NCBI GenBank assembly: GCA_003220345.1
Contig: QHSC01000091.1
Location: forward strand, 1-64,000
Reading direction: 5' to 3'
DNA: 64,000 nucleotides
DNA from: Candidatus Rokuibacteriota bacterium
Lineage (GTDB): Bacteria; Methylomirabilota; Methylomirabilia; Rokubacteriales; CSP1-6
Positions 30,613-39,179 of this stretch are shown here, piece by piece (position 1 is the first letter of the stretch; each line of letters starts with the position of its first letter). Both the position numbers and the translations under genes were made by a program. A model generated the notes under the pieces. The model saw nothing but the letters and a program-made list of their open reading frames with translations, made no database searches and was not told where the DNA came from.

Positions 30613-32505
30613 CTAACCTCTTTCCGGACGGGTGGGTTCCCCGTTGGACGGCGCCGATTCCCCTTTCGGTGCCGCCGGAGGCTCCGGGGCGGGGTGAAAG
30701 AAATCGTGGATGCGCTCCGCGAGCTTGGGTGAGACCTTCGGCACGGCGGCGAGCTGAGCGACCGAGGCCTCGCGCACCGCGCGCGCCGAGCCCAGGCTGC
30801 GAAGCAGGCTCGTTCTCAATGTCGGCCCCACGCCGGGAATCTGGTCGAGCACCGAGCTGATGGTCCGCTTCGTCCGCAGCTTCTTGTGATACGTGATCGC
30901 GAAGCGGTGCGCCTCGTCACGGATCTTCTGCAGCGCCTGGAGCGCGGGCGAGGTCAGCTCGAGGACGAGGGGCTCGAGCCGATCCGGCGTGTACACCTCC
31001 TCCGCTCTCTTGGCGAGGGAGGCCATGGGCAGATAGTCGAGCCCGAGCGCCTCGAGGGCCTTGAGCCCCGCGCCCAGCTGACCGCGACCGCCATCGAGCA
31101 GCACCAGATCGGGAAGGGCGCCGTCGGTCTCGAGGGCCTTGCCGTAGCGGCGCGTCACCACCTCGTGCATGGCCGCGAAGTCGTCCGTGCCCGTCACTGT
31201 CCGGATGCGATAGCGCTTGTAGTCGTCCTTCTTCATCTCCCCGTCCTGCCAGACGACCATGGAGGCCACCGTCTCCCCGCCCTGGAAGGTCGAGATGTCG
31301 AAGGCCTCGATCCGGTGCGGCGCCTCGGGGAGATTGAGGGCGCGCTGCAGCTCGTCGAGCACGGCCTGCGTCCGGTTGCCGCGGGACAACAGGTAGGTCG
31401 AGAGCGCCAGCGCCGCGTTCTCCTCCGCCATGGCCACGAGCTCGCGCTTGCGCCCGCGCTGGGGAGCGAGGAGCTCGACGCGCCCGGCCCGTCGCCGGGC
31501 CAGCCACTCGAGGACCAGATCCGCCTCGGGAATCTCGGCGGAGAGGAGGATCTCGGGCGGCGGGGTCACCTCGCGGGCGTAGAACTGGCGGAGAAAGGCG
31601 GAAAGCAGCTCGCCCTCGCCTTCCCCGCCCAGCCGCTCGAAGAAGAAGGACTCGCGCCCGAGGAGCCGGCCGCGACGAACGAAGAAGAGCTGCACGCAGG
31701 CATCGGGCCCCTGGCGCACGCAGCCCACGATGTCCAGGTCGCTGTCCTCGGTCGAGATGATCTTCTGCCGCTCCCGCACCGTGTTCAGCGCCTGGACGCG
31801 GTCGCGCAGCCGCGCGGCCTGCTCGAACTTGAGCTCCTCGGCCGCCGACTCCATCTGCATCGTCAGCTCCTGGGCGAGACCGTCGTTCTTCCCCTCGAGG
31901 AAGCGCTCGACGTCGGCCACCGTCCCCGCGTAGCCCTCCCGGCTCTCCCACCCCGTGCAGGGCGCGTTGCAGCGATGGATGTAGTACTGCAGGCACGGTC
32001 GCGATCGCTTGCCATCGATCTTGATCCGGCAGGTCCGGAGGGGAAAGAGCTGGCGGACGAGCCGGAGCGTCTCGCGCATGGCCGTGGCAGGGTAGAACGG
32101 CCCGAAGTAGGCGGCGCCGTCCTGCTGCACGCGCCGCGCCACCACCAGTCGCGGGTACTCCTCGTTGGTGGTGAGCTTGAGGAACGGGTAGTGCTTGTCG
32201 TCGCGCAGGATGATGTTGTAGCGGGGCCGGTGCTTCTTGACGAGGTTCGACTCCAGGATGAGGGCCTCGAGCTCATTGCTCGTGACGATGTACTCGAAGT
32301 CGCGGATCTGCCCGACGAGGGCGTCCGTCTTCGGGTCGGGGGCGCGGGACTCCTGGAAATAGGAGCGCACGCGGCTCTTCAGGGAGGCGGCCTTACCCAC
32401 GTAGATGATCTGGCCCTTGGCGTCCTTGTAGAGATAGACGCCGGGCCGGGCGGGAAGCCGGTCGAGCTTGTCCTCGAGCTCCCCCGCCCCTACGCGCCCA
32501 GCCAC
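30613..32505 (-). CDS. uvrC: UvrABC system protein C
   Basis: Makes the dual incisions in nucleotide excision repair. From GTG 32505 it has 630 residues: an N-terminal GIY-YIG nuclease (PARPGVYLYKDAKGQIIYVGKA...RVRSYF), the Cys-containing CLQYYIHRCNAPCTG, a UvrB-binding UVR motif (AAEELKFEQAARLRDRVQAL), and the RNase H-like C-nuclease (EAFDISTFQGGETVASMVV, LVLLDGGRGQLGAG). C-terminal HhH motifs are IPGVGPTLRTSLL and VPKVSPKLAERI. The start overlaps the small membrane protein gene by 16 nt. Confidence 0.95.
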   Translation of the reverse strand: MAGRVGAGELEDKLDRLPARPGVYLYKDAKGQIIYVGKAASLKSRVRSYFQESRAPDPKTDALVGQIRDFEYIVTSNELEALILESNLVKKHRPRYNIILRDDKHYPFLKLTTNEEYPRLVVARRVQQDGAAYFGPFYPATAMRETLRLVRQLFPLRTCRIKIDGKRSRPCLQYYIHRCNAPCTGWESREGYAGTVADVERFLEGKNDGLAQELTMQMESAAEELKFEQAARLRDRVQALNTVRERQKIISTEDSDLDIVGCVRQGPDACVQLFFVRRGRLLGRESFFFERLGGEGEGELLSAFLRQFYAREVTPPPEILLSAEIPEADLVLEWLARRRAGRVELLAPQRGRKRELVAMAEENAALALSTYLLSRGNRTQAVLDELQRALNLPEAPHRIEAFDISTFQGGETVASMVVWQDGEMKKDDYKRYRIRTVTGTDDFAAMHEVVTRRYGKALETDGALPDLVLLDGGRGQLGAGLKALEALGLDYLPMASLAKRAEEVYTPDRLEPLVLELTSPALQALQKIRDEAHRFAITYHKKLRTKRTISSVLDQIPGVGPTLRTSLLRSLGSARAVREASVAQLAAVPKVSPKLAERIHDFFHPAPEPPAAPKGESAPSNGEPTRPERG

Positions 32506-32705
32506 AAGGTCACCGCGAGGAGGGCGAGGCCCACCAGCGCCGGCACCAGCACCATCCACGTCAGCATTTCCCCCCAGCGCCGAAGCGCGAGCGCTCCCGT
32601 GCGTCCGCGCCGCGGCGGATTGAGAAAGGCGATCAGCTTGGAGAGCACCACGAGCGCCACCGCAAGCACGGCGAAGAATACGAGGGTCCACTTGACCACG
32701 AACAC
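32490..32705 (-). CDS. Small two-helix membrane protein between uvrB and uvrC
   Basis: 71 residues from GTG 32705 (VFVVKWTLVFFAVLAVALVVLSKLI...): two hydrophobic helices separated by a short basic loop (NPPRRGRTGALALRR), ending LLAVTLWLGA. It starts 7 nt after the uvrB stop and overlaps uvrC by 16 nt, so it is embedded in the excision-repair operon. The ORF track shows a longer form reading back through uvrB. I do not recognise a family, and its function is unknown. Confidence 0.6.
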   Translation of the reverse strand: MFVVKWTLVFFAVLAVALVVLSKLIAFLNPPRRGRTGALALRRWGEMLTWMVLVPALVGLALLAVTLWLGA

Positions 32706-32712
32706 GGCGTCA

Positions 32713-34746
32713 TCACCCTCGGTGCACGCCGAGGTCGACCTTGCGGAGGGCCTTGATCCGGTCCCGCAGCTCGGCCGCCCGCTCGAAGTCGAGCCGCCGG
32801 GCCGCCTCGCGCATCGCTCCCTCGAGCTCCACGATGTGAGCCTGAAGCGCCGCCGGGCTCTCCCAGGTCGGCTCGGCCGTGGTGGGCACCTCGACCGTGT
32901 AGTAATCGCGCTCGGGCACGCTGTCGAGGAGGTCGCGCAGCGACCGCTTGACCGACTCCGGCGTGATCCCGTGCTCCTCATTGTACCGTCCCTGCACCGA
33001 CCGGCGCCGCTCGGTCTCGGCGAGGGCCTCCTGCATGGAGCCGGTGACGGTGTCGGCGTACATGATCACCTCGCCGTTGACGTGCCGCGCCGCCCGCCCC
33101 GCCGTCTGGATGAGAGAGGTCGCGGAGCGGAGGTAGCCTTCCTTGTCGGCATCGAGAATGGCCACGAGGGAGACCTCGGGCAGATCCAGGCCCTCCCGCA
33201 AGAGGTTGATGCCCACGAGGGCGTCGTACTTGCCGAGCCGCAGCTCGCGAATGATGGCCACGCGGTCCAGGGTGTCGATGTCGGAGTGAAGGTAGCGCAC
33301 GCGCAGGCCGTTCTGCTGGTAGTACTCGGTCAGGTCCTCGGCCATGCGCTTGGTGAGCGTGGTGATGAGGACCCGCTCGGCGCGCTCGGCCCGGGCCCGG
33401 ACCTCGGCCATGAGATCGTCGACCTGGACGCCCGCGGGCCGCACGGTGATCTTCGGGTCCATGAGCCCCGTCGGACGGATGATCTGCTCGGCCACCGCCC
33501 CCCCCTGCCACGGCTGGCCCGGCGCCGTGCGCCGCCCCCCCGCCAGCCTCAGCTCATATGGTCCGGGAGTGGCGGAGACGTAGAGCGTCTGGGGCACGAG
33601 GGCGGTGAATTCTTCGAAGGTCAGGGGCCGGTTGTCGAAGGCCGAGGGCATCCGGAACCCGTATTCGACGAGGGCCTCCTTGCGCGACCGGTCGCCCGGG
33701 TACATGCCGCGGATCTGCGGGACGGTCACGTGAGACTCGTCGATGATCACGAGAGCGTTCCGGGGCAGGTAGTCCATGAGGGTGGGCGGGTTCTGGCCTG
33801 GCTTTCTCCCCGACAGGTGGCGAGAGTAATTCTCGATGCCGTGGCAATAGCCGATCTCGCGCAGCATCTCCATGTCGAACAGCGTGCGCTGCTCGAGGCG
33901 CTGCGCCTCCAGGAGCTTGCCCCGCGCCTTGAGGAAGCGCAGCCGCTCCCCCAGCTCTTCCAGGATGCCCGCGATGGCGCGCTCCGTCTGGTCGGCGGGC
34001 GTGACGTAGTGGCTGGCGGGATAGATGCGCGCGCCGGTGACGGTGCCCGTGGTGACGCCGCGGAGCGGGTCGAGCGTCGACAGCTTCTCGATGGTGTCGC
34101 CCCACAGCTCCACGCGCAGCGCCTCCGCCTCGGCGGCGGCGGGAAAGATCTCGACCACGTCGCCCCGCACCCGAAAGGTGCCCCGCCGGAAATCGACGTC
34201 GTTGCGCTCGTACTGGATGGCCACGAGGCTCCGGATGAGCGCGTCGCGCTCGAGGGTCTGGCCCGTCTCGAGCCCCACGTGCATGCCCTGGTAGGTCTCC
34301 GGTTCGCCGATGCCGTAGATGCACGACACGGAGGCGACCACGATGACGTCGCGGCGCTCGAAGAGGGACGTGGTGGCGGAGTGCCGCATCCGGTCGATCT
34401 CGTCGTTGACGAGGGCGTCCTTCTCGATGTAGGTGTCCGACTGCGGAATGTAGGCCTCGGGCTGGTAGTAGTCGTAGTACGACACGAAGTACTCGACGGC
34501 ATTGTCGGGAAAGAACGACTTGAACTCGCCGTAGAGCTGGGCGGCCAGCGTCTTGTTGGGCGAGATGACGAGAGCGGGCCGGTCGAGCTGCCGGATCACG
34601 TTGGCGAGCGTGAAGGTCTTGCCGCTTCCCGTGATCCCGAGGAGCACGGCATGGGGGTGCCCCTCGGCCACCAGCGAGGCGAGGCGCTCGATGGCCCCGG
34701 GCTGATCGCCCGCGGGCGAGTACTCCGAGGACAGCCGGAAAGACAC
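32713..34746 (-). CDS. uvrB: UvrABC system protein B
   Basis: Damage-verifying helicase-like subunit of excision repair. From GTG 34746, 3 nt after the HNH stop, it has 677 residues. Motifs are Walker [15 protein letters not shown], the beta-hairpin [74 protein letters not shown], and a C-terminal UVR motif [22 protein letters not shown]. Length is normal. Confidence 0.97.
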   Translation of the reverse strand: MSFRLSSEYSPAGDQPGAIERLASLVAEGHPHAVLLGITGSGKTFTLANVIRQLDRPALVISPNKTLAAQLYGEFKSFFPDNAVEYFVSYYDYYQPEAYIPQSDTYIEKDALVNDEIDRMRHSATTSLFERRDVIVVASVSCIYGIGEPETYQGMHVGLETGQTLERDALIRSLVAIQYERNDVDFRRGTFRVRGDVVEIFPAAAEAEALRVELWGDTIEKLSTLDPLRGVTTGTVTGARIYPASHYVTPADQTERAIAGILEELGERLRFLKARGKLLEAQRLEQRTLFDMEMLREIGYCHGIENYSRHLSGRKPGQNPPTLMDYLPRNALVIIDESHVTVPQIRGMYPGDRSRKEALVEYGFRMPSAFDNRPLTFEEFTALVPQTLYVSATPGPYELRLAGGRRTAPGQPWQGGAVAEQIIRPTGLMDPKITVRPAGVQVDDLMAEVRARAERAERVLITTLTKRMAEDLTEYYQQNGLRVRYLHSDIDTLDRVAIIRELRLGKYDALVGINLLREGLDLPEVSLVAILDADKEGYLRSATSLIQTAGRAARHVNGEVIMYADTVTGSMQEALAETERRRSVQGRYNEEHGITPESVKRSLRDLLDSVPERDYYTVEVPTTAEPTWESPAALQAHIVELEGAMREAARRLDFERAAELRDRIKALRKVDLGVHRG

Positions 34747-34748
34747 GC

Positions 34749-35279
34749 TCAGGGGGCGGTGGGAACCGCCACCAGGTACTTCCGCCACGAGTCCAGGAAG
34801 CTGGTGGCGTGGGGGTGCCGCATCAGGTGGACCGAGAAGAGGAACTGCGGGTGGACCGGCTCACGGATGAGCCGCATGCGCGACTCCTCGAGGGTGCGGT
34901 TGCCCTTGAAGAGGTTGCATCGGAGACAGGCCGCCACCACGTTGGTCCACGTCGTCTGGCCGCCCCGCGAGCGCGGCATGACGTGATCCACCGTGAGCTT
35001 CTCTCCGCGCCGGGAGCAGTACTGGCAGGTGTAGCCGTCGCGACGAAGGATATTCTTCTTGTTGAAGGCCACCCGCTCCAGGAAGGGCTTCCGGATATAG
35101 GCGGCGAGACGGATCACGGAGGGGAGCGGGAAGGCCCGCGAGGGCGAGCGAATCACGCGGGGCGAGCTCTCCACGCTCTCGGCCTTGCCCGCGAGCAGCA
35201 GGGTGACGGCGCGCTTGGCGTTGGTGAAGTGGAGCGGCTCGTACGTGTAGTTGAGCACCAGGACCGCGATATCGTTCAT
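34749..35279 (-). CDS. HNH endonuclease family protein
   Basis: 176 residues with a conserved N-terminal part ([29 protein letters not shown]) and an HNH/zinc-finger core ([23 protein letters not shown]...[19 protein letters not shown]). This is the stand-alone chromosomal HNH type common in bacteria, not obviously a homing or restriction enzyme. It lies 3 nt upstream of uvrB, suggesting a link with DNA repair (inference from context). Confidence 0.88.
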   Translation of the reverse strand: MNDIAVLVLNYTYEPLHFTNAKRAVTLLLAGKAESVESSPRVIRSPSRAFPLPSVIRLAAYIRKPFLERVAFNKKNILRRDGYTCQYCSRRGEKLTVDHVMPRSRGGQTTWTNVVAACLRCNLFKGNRTLEESRMRLIREPVHPQFLFSVHLMRHPHATSFLDSWRKYLVAVPTAP

Positions 35280-35330
35280 ATCCCTTCGTCAAGGATAGTC
35301 AGCGGTCCCAGCACTGTCAACACCTGCCCC

Positions 35331-35822
35331 TCAGACCAGGGCCCGCCACACGACCGGCGCAAAGCCGGTGAGCACGAGGAAGACCGATCCCACCCAGCGC
35401 CAGTCGCCCGTGGTGAGCGAGACGGCGATGAGGACGATCATGAGACAGAGGAGGAGGAAGCACAGAGCGTAGAATCGGATCTCGCGCCGATCCGTCCATC
35501 CGCCTTTGCCCACGAGGGCCGGCATCATCCCCGCGAGATAGACCGGGGAGTAGACGAGAAAGAACACGACGAGGGCAGCGGAGAAGAGCACGATGCCGGC
35601 CAGGCCTCCGACTACGCCCCAGGCAATCCACGCCACGGGTGACGCCGCGGGCTCTGAAAGGAGACGCGGCACCATGTCGGGACGGAACATGATGAGGAGG
35701 AGCGCGCCCGCGCATACGGGCAGGACCCATTCAAGCCAGGCGAGCTTGGGAGGGCGCGGGCCAATCTGGATCGCTGATCGGCGCTGCTGCTTGGCGCTGT
35801 ACTGGCCGGATCTGTTCGCCAT
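35331..35822 (-). CDS. Membrane protein of unknown function
   Basis: 163 residues with a basic N-terminal tail (ANRSGQYSAKQQRRSAIQIG) and four likely TM helices: WVLPVCAGALLLIMF, VAWIAWGVVGGLAGIVLFSAALVVFFLVY, FYALCFLLLCLMIVLIAVSL, and WVGSVFLVLTGFAPVVW. No family recognised. It stands 51 nt from the HNH gene and may share its mRNA. Confidence 0.7.
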   Translation of the reverse strand: MANRSGQYSAKQQRRSAIQIGPRPPKLAWLEWVLPVCAGALLLIMFRPDMVPRLLSEPAASPVAWIAWGVVGGLAGIVLFSAALVVFFLVYSPVYLAGMMPALVGKGGWTDRREIRFYALCFLLLCLMIVLIAVSLTTGDWRWVGSVFLVLTGFAPVVWRALV

Positions 35823-35949
35823 GGCCCCTCCCTCTCAGCGAGCCTGGGTCTCGACGACCAAGAGCAAGCTCCGCTGCTCGGCAAAGCGCCCGGACGCAAG
35901 GTTTCGCTTCATGACCTGCTCAGTATCTCACAAGGATGCCCTCCGACGG

Positions 35950-35998
35950 TCCGCCCGCGGCTGCGCCTGCCCACCCCGCAGCTAGGCGGACGGGCGGA
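35950..35998 (-). terminator. Hairpin spanning the 3' end of the hybrid kinase gene
   Basis: Outer arms tccgcccg (35950-35957) and cgggcgga (35991-35998), inner arms gctgcg (35960-35965) and cgcagc (35977-35982). The kinase stop codon lies inside. No U-run follows. The remaining sequence in the 159-bp gap 35823-35981 shows nothing else recognisable. Confidence 0.35.
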
Positions 35999-38294
35999 GA
36001 CGCAGGGCGTCGGCGAGCACGGCCAGCACCCGCTCGAGCCTGAAGGGCTTGACGAGCATGAGGTCCACGCCGGCCTCCCGCAGCTTCTCCGGATCCAGCA
36101 AATGCCCCCACCCCGTGATGAGGATGACCGGTGTGTCGGGACGCAGGCGCTTCACCGAGCTGGCGACGTCGAGCCCCGAACACTCCGGCAGCGAGAGGTC
36201 GGTCAGCACGACGTCGAAGGCCCCGCCCTGGAAGCGCGCCAGCCCCGTGAGCCCGTCGGTCGCGGATTCGACGCGATGGCCCGCAGAGGCCAGGGCCTCG
36301 ACCAGCATCGTGCGGATCCGGTCCTCGTCCTCGAGCACCAGGATGGAGGCGATATCCGAGAGCGCGGCCGCCTTCGCTTGCTCGGCCGCGGGCGGGGGCA
36401 CCTCCACGGCACGGGCGGAGGCGACGGGGAACCACAGCGTCACCGTGGTGCCCCCGCCCGGCTCGCTCCGCACGTGCACGCTGCCGCGGTGGCGGCTCAC
36501 CACTCCCTGGACCACCGAGAGGCCGAGTCCAGTGCGGTGCGGGGCCCGCGTGGTGAAGAAGGGATCGAACATGCGCCGCCGTATGTCCTCGCGGATCCCC
36601 TCTCCAGTGTCCGAGACCTGGAGCTCGACCCCCGTGTCCACGCGGCGCGCGGTCAAGCCCAGGCGACCTCCCTGCGGCATGGCGTCGATGGCATTGAGGA
36701 TCAGGTTCATGACGCCCTCGCGCAGCGCCGTCGCCTGCCCGTCCACCGAGAGGTGGAGATCCAGATCGGTGACCACGTCGATCTGCACCCCGCGCGCTTC
36801 CGCCTCGTCCTTCCACACCGCTCGGGTCAATGTCATCGCGTCCTGCACGACGGCGATCAGGTCCACGGGCCCCGTCGCATCGTCCGCGCTCGTCGCCGCG
36901 AAGCCCTGGAGACGGCGCACGATGTCGGCAGCCCGCCACCCCGCCTCCTCGATGTCGGCCAGGTCTTCGCGCAAGGGCCCGTCGGGCACGCGCGAGAGCA
37001 TGAGCTGCGTCTTGCCGAGCACGATGGCCAGGACATTGTTGAACTCGTTGGCGATGCCGCCCGCCATGGCGCCCGCCGCGCGCGCGCTCGACGTCTGCAC
37101 GAGCTGCTCCTGGGCTCTCTCGAGGCCCTGGAGGGCGCCCTGCACCTCACCGTAGAGTCGATTGTTCTCCATGCCGAGCGCGAGCATGGAGGCGAGGACC
37201 TGGACGGCCTCGATCTGGTCGGCGGAGAAATCGCGCGCCTCGGGGTCGCCCACGTAGAGCGCGCCCACCGTCTGCCGCCGGAGGCGCACCGGCACGGCGA
37301 GGCAGGCGCGCAGACCGACCTGGAGCAGGAAGTCGTCCTCCGATCCCGCGCGGCCCTGGATGTCCCGGCAGGCCGCCGGGCGCTGCGTCGCGAACATTTC
37401 CCCCGTCAGTCCGCGCGCGCTATCCACGCGGATGGTGTCGAGGGCATCTGCGGAGAGCCCCATGCCCGCCGCGAGAGCGAGGCCGCCCGTCCCACCCGGC
37501 ACGCCGATGGCCGCGACCCGCGCCTCGGCCAGCCGGCAGGCGACCTCGCACGCGCGCGCGAGAACGGCCTCCATGTCCTGGCCCACGAGCACATGGCCGA
37601 GGAAGACCTCGAGCTCGCGGAGCCGGCCGATGTGGCCTCGCGTGGTCTCAATGGCATCGCGCTGGCCCAGGGCGTTGCCGACCCTGTCGGCGATCACGAG
37701 GAGCAGCAAGACCTCGGCCTCGGAAAAGGGCGGCCGCGGCGCGCGGCGGCCCGCGTAGAGAATTCCCAACGCGCTGCCTCCCGAGCGGACAGGGACGGCG
37801 ACGGCATCGGAGACGGGAAACAGGGCGAGGAAAGGATCCTCCACGATGCGAGGGGCGCCGCCGGAGACGCGCGTGAGCCTCTCGTCCTGGAAGGCCTGGC
37901 CCACGAGTCCTTCCCCCGCCTTGATGGAGATGGTCTCGAGGTCGTCCCGGCGGAACCCGCGACCGGCACGCGGCACGAGCCTCGAGGCGAGGGCGTCCCA
38001 GGTGAAGAGCATGGCACGGTCGGCGGTGAGGACACGCGCCACGCGATCCATGGCGAGGGAGAAGACCTGAGACGGCTCGAGGCCGCTCGAGGGGATGGCC
38101 AGGATCTCCTCGCCCACCGTGAAGGCATCCCGCTCCTCCGGCGCCTCCGCGGCGACCCGGGGCCCGAGAGACGAGGGGGAAAGCGCGACACGACGGAACC
38201 GGTGGGCGAGCGACTCGATGCTCCGTCGGATCTCGACGAGCGCGCCGTGAAGGTCCGGCGAGGTCGGATCCGGGGAGACCTGCTCGTCGCTCAT
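35982..38294 (-). CDS. GAF-GAF hybrid histidine-kinase-like protein lacking the phospho-acceptor His
   Basis: 770 residues from ATG 38294. Two GAF domains (about 60-210 and 230-380), a HisKA-like helical region (about 385-470), an HATPase domain with NLILNAIDAMPQGG, DTGEGI and TGLGLSVVQGVV, and a C-terminal receiver (SILVLEDEDRIRTML, LTDLSLPECSG with the acceptor Asp, LVKPF). In this kinase class the H-box reads GGxAHDFNN or AHEFNN; here it is GGIANEFNN, with the codon AAC at 37047-37049. Autophosphorylation on the usual His is therefore not possible, although ATP binding and the receiver look intact. No transmembrane helix, so cytoplasmic. Confidence 0.9.
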   Translation of the reverse strand: MSDEQVSPDPTSPDLHGALVEIRRSIESLAHRFRRVALSPSSLGPRVAAEAPEERDAFTVGEEILAIPSSGLEPSQVFSLAMDRVARVLTADRAMLFTWDALASRLVPRAGRGFRRDDLETISIKAGEGLVGQAFQDERLTRVSGGAPRIVEDPFLALFPVSDAVAVPVRSGGSALGILYAGRRAPRPPFSEAEVLLLLVIADRVGNALGQRDAIETTRGHIGRLRELEVFLGHVLVGQDMEAVLARACEVACRLAEARVAAIGVPGGTGGLALAAGMGLSADALDTIRVDSARGLTGEMFATQRPAACRDIQGRAGSEDDFLLQVGLRACLAVPVRLRRQTVGALYVGDPEARDFSADQIEAVQVLASMLALGMENNRLYGEVQGALQGLERAQEQLVQTSSARAAGAMAGGIANEFNNVLAIVLGKTQLMLSRVPDGPLREDLADIEEAGWRAADIVRRLQGFAATSADDATGPVDLIAVVQDAMTLTRAVWKDEAEARGVQIDVVTDLDLHLSVDGQATALREGVMNLILNAIDAMPQGGRLGLTARRVDTGVELQVSDTGEGIREDIRRRMFDPFFTTRAPHRTGLGLSVVQGVVSRHRGSVHVRSEPGGGTTVTLWFPVASARAVEVPPPAAEQAKAAALSDIASILVLEDEDRIRTMLVEALASAGHRVESATDGLTGLARFQGGAFDVVLTDLSLPECSGLDVASSVKRLRPDTPVILITGWGHLLDPEKLREAGVDLMLVKPFRLERVLAVLADALRLRPSA

Positions 38295-38368
38295 GGGCAA
38301 TCCGACCAGATATTACTTCGCCCTCGGACCCACCCGCCCGGCAAACTTCGGCGACCGCTTGCTCCGCG

Positions 38369-38785
38369 CTACTTGGCCGCGAGAGAGTGGATGTAGCCGA
38401 CGAGGGCCCAGCGATCCTTCTCGGGCAAATGCCGCCACGCGGGCATGGCCCCGCGGCCTGTGCTGATCTTCCAGAAGAGCTCGCCGTCCGTATCGTCCTG
38501 CACCGCCTTCGACGTCCAGTCCGCCGGCTTGGGGTTGAGAGCGACCGAGGCCGCCCCGTCGCCCTTGCCCTTGGCCCCATGACAGGTGACGCAGTTGACC
38601 TGGGCCACTTTCCTGCCCTGCTCGATGGTCTGGGCATCGGCGGGCAGCGGGTTCTTCTTCTCCTTCTCCCCCGCCGGTGCCGTCCAGGGCGCCTGCGCCG
38701 CCGCGAGCGCGGCCATCGAGATGAGTGCCGCCAATCCAAGCGCCGTGCCCACGAGTCGGGCCGCTCGTCTCACCCCGGTCACCAT
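38369..38785 (-). CDS. Periplasmic mono-heme cytochrome c
   Basis: 138 residues with a signal peptide (LVGTALGLAALISMAALAAAQA) and one class I cytochrome c domain: heme site NCVTCHG (CxxCH) and the distal Met in GRGAMPAWRHLPEKDRWALVGYIHSL. It looks like the cytochrome c6/cbb3-associated single-domain type. A good Shine-Dalgarno (AAGGAGGAGG) precedes ATG 38785. It lies 74 nt from the kinase gene in the same direction. Electron partners are not obvious. Confidence 0.9.
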   Translation of the reverse strand: MVTGVRRAARLVGTALGLAALISMAALAAAQAPWTAPAGEKEKKNPLPADAQTIEQGRKVAQVNCVTCHGAKGKGDGAASVALNPKPADWTSKAVQDDTDGELFWKISTGRGAMPAWRHLPEKDRWALVGYIHSLAAK

Positions 38786-38922
38786 TGCCTCCTCCTTCCG
38801 TAACCTTCGTCCGTAGCCTTCTGTCCCGGCGCCCCTGCTGGGCGACTCGAACCGTCGTGGGCACGTCGCGTATCACTTAACATCCGCAAGATTCGACGGT
38901 CAAGCCGAATCCTCGATTCGGT

Positions 38923-39132
38923 CCTGGGTCAAGTTGCGAGCCAGATCTACTCAGCCCTCGCCTCGGGGCTCCGCCCTCAGCTCGAACCACCACGCCCGAG
39001 GGAGCCTGCAATGCGAGGCGTACCTGTATGTACGTTGAGCGTTTGCAGGCGACCGAGAACGTGGCTCTTCGAGCCGAACGGCCCTGCCGTGAGGCGAGAG
39101 CTGAGTTGATCTGGCGAAGCAAATTGGCCCAG
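38923..39132. repeat. 210-bp imperfect palindromic (fold-back) element
   Basis: The non-coding region 38786-39179 contains a sequence that folds back on itself almost end to end. Outer arms 38923-38964 and 39091-39132 match at about 35 of 42 positions (GAGGCGAGxGCTGAGTxGAT core). Inner matches are CTCGAAxxACCACG/CGTGGxxxTTCGAG and GCCTGCAA/TTGCAGGC, closing on GTAC-ctgtat-GTAC at 39020-39033. No ORF in it looks real. A separate perfect hairpin, ccgaatc-ctc-gattcgg, lies at 38905-38921. Possible readings are a MITE-like or interspersed repeat, or a structured RNA. Confidence 0.8.
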
Positions 39133-39179
39133 TACCCGCCGTTCGCGGCTCGCGGAGCCCTGTGCTATGGTCTCCCCCC

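Noticed and set aside
30886-34986. Very long plus-strand ORF of 1366 codons opposite uvrC/uvrB
   Set aside because: A high-GC shadow frame of the uvr genes: low-complexity Arg/Gly/Glu/Leu composition, no recognisable domain. The same applies to other long opposite-strand ORFs, such as 5366-7573, 43076-45859 and 50429-53923.
34749-35279. HNH protein as a homing endonuclease or restriction enzyme
   Set aside because: No methylase, intron or intein borders; it has the conserved stand-alone chromosomal HNH architecture and sits in the uvr operon.
38830-38900. GGTTCGAGTC on the minus strand resembling a tRNA T-loop
   Set aside because: The flanking bases do not form a 5-bp T-stem and no anticodon or acceptor stem can be drawn around it.
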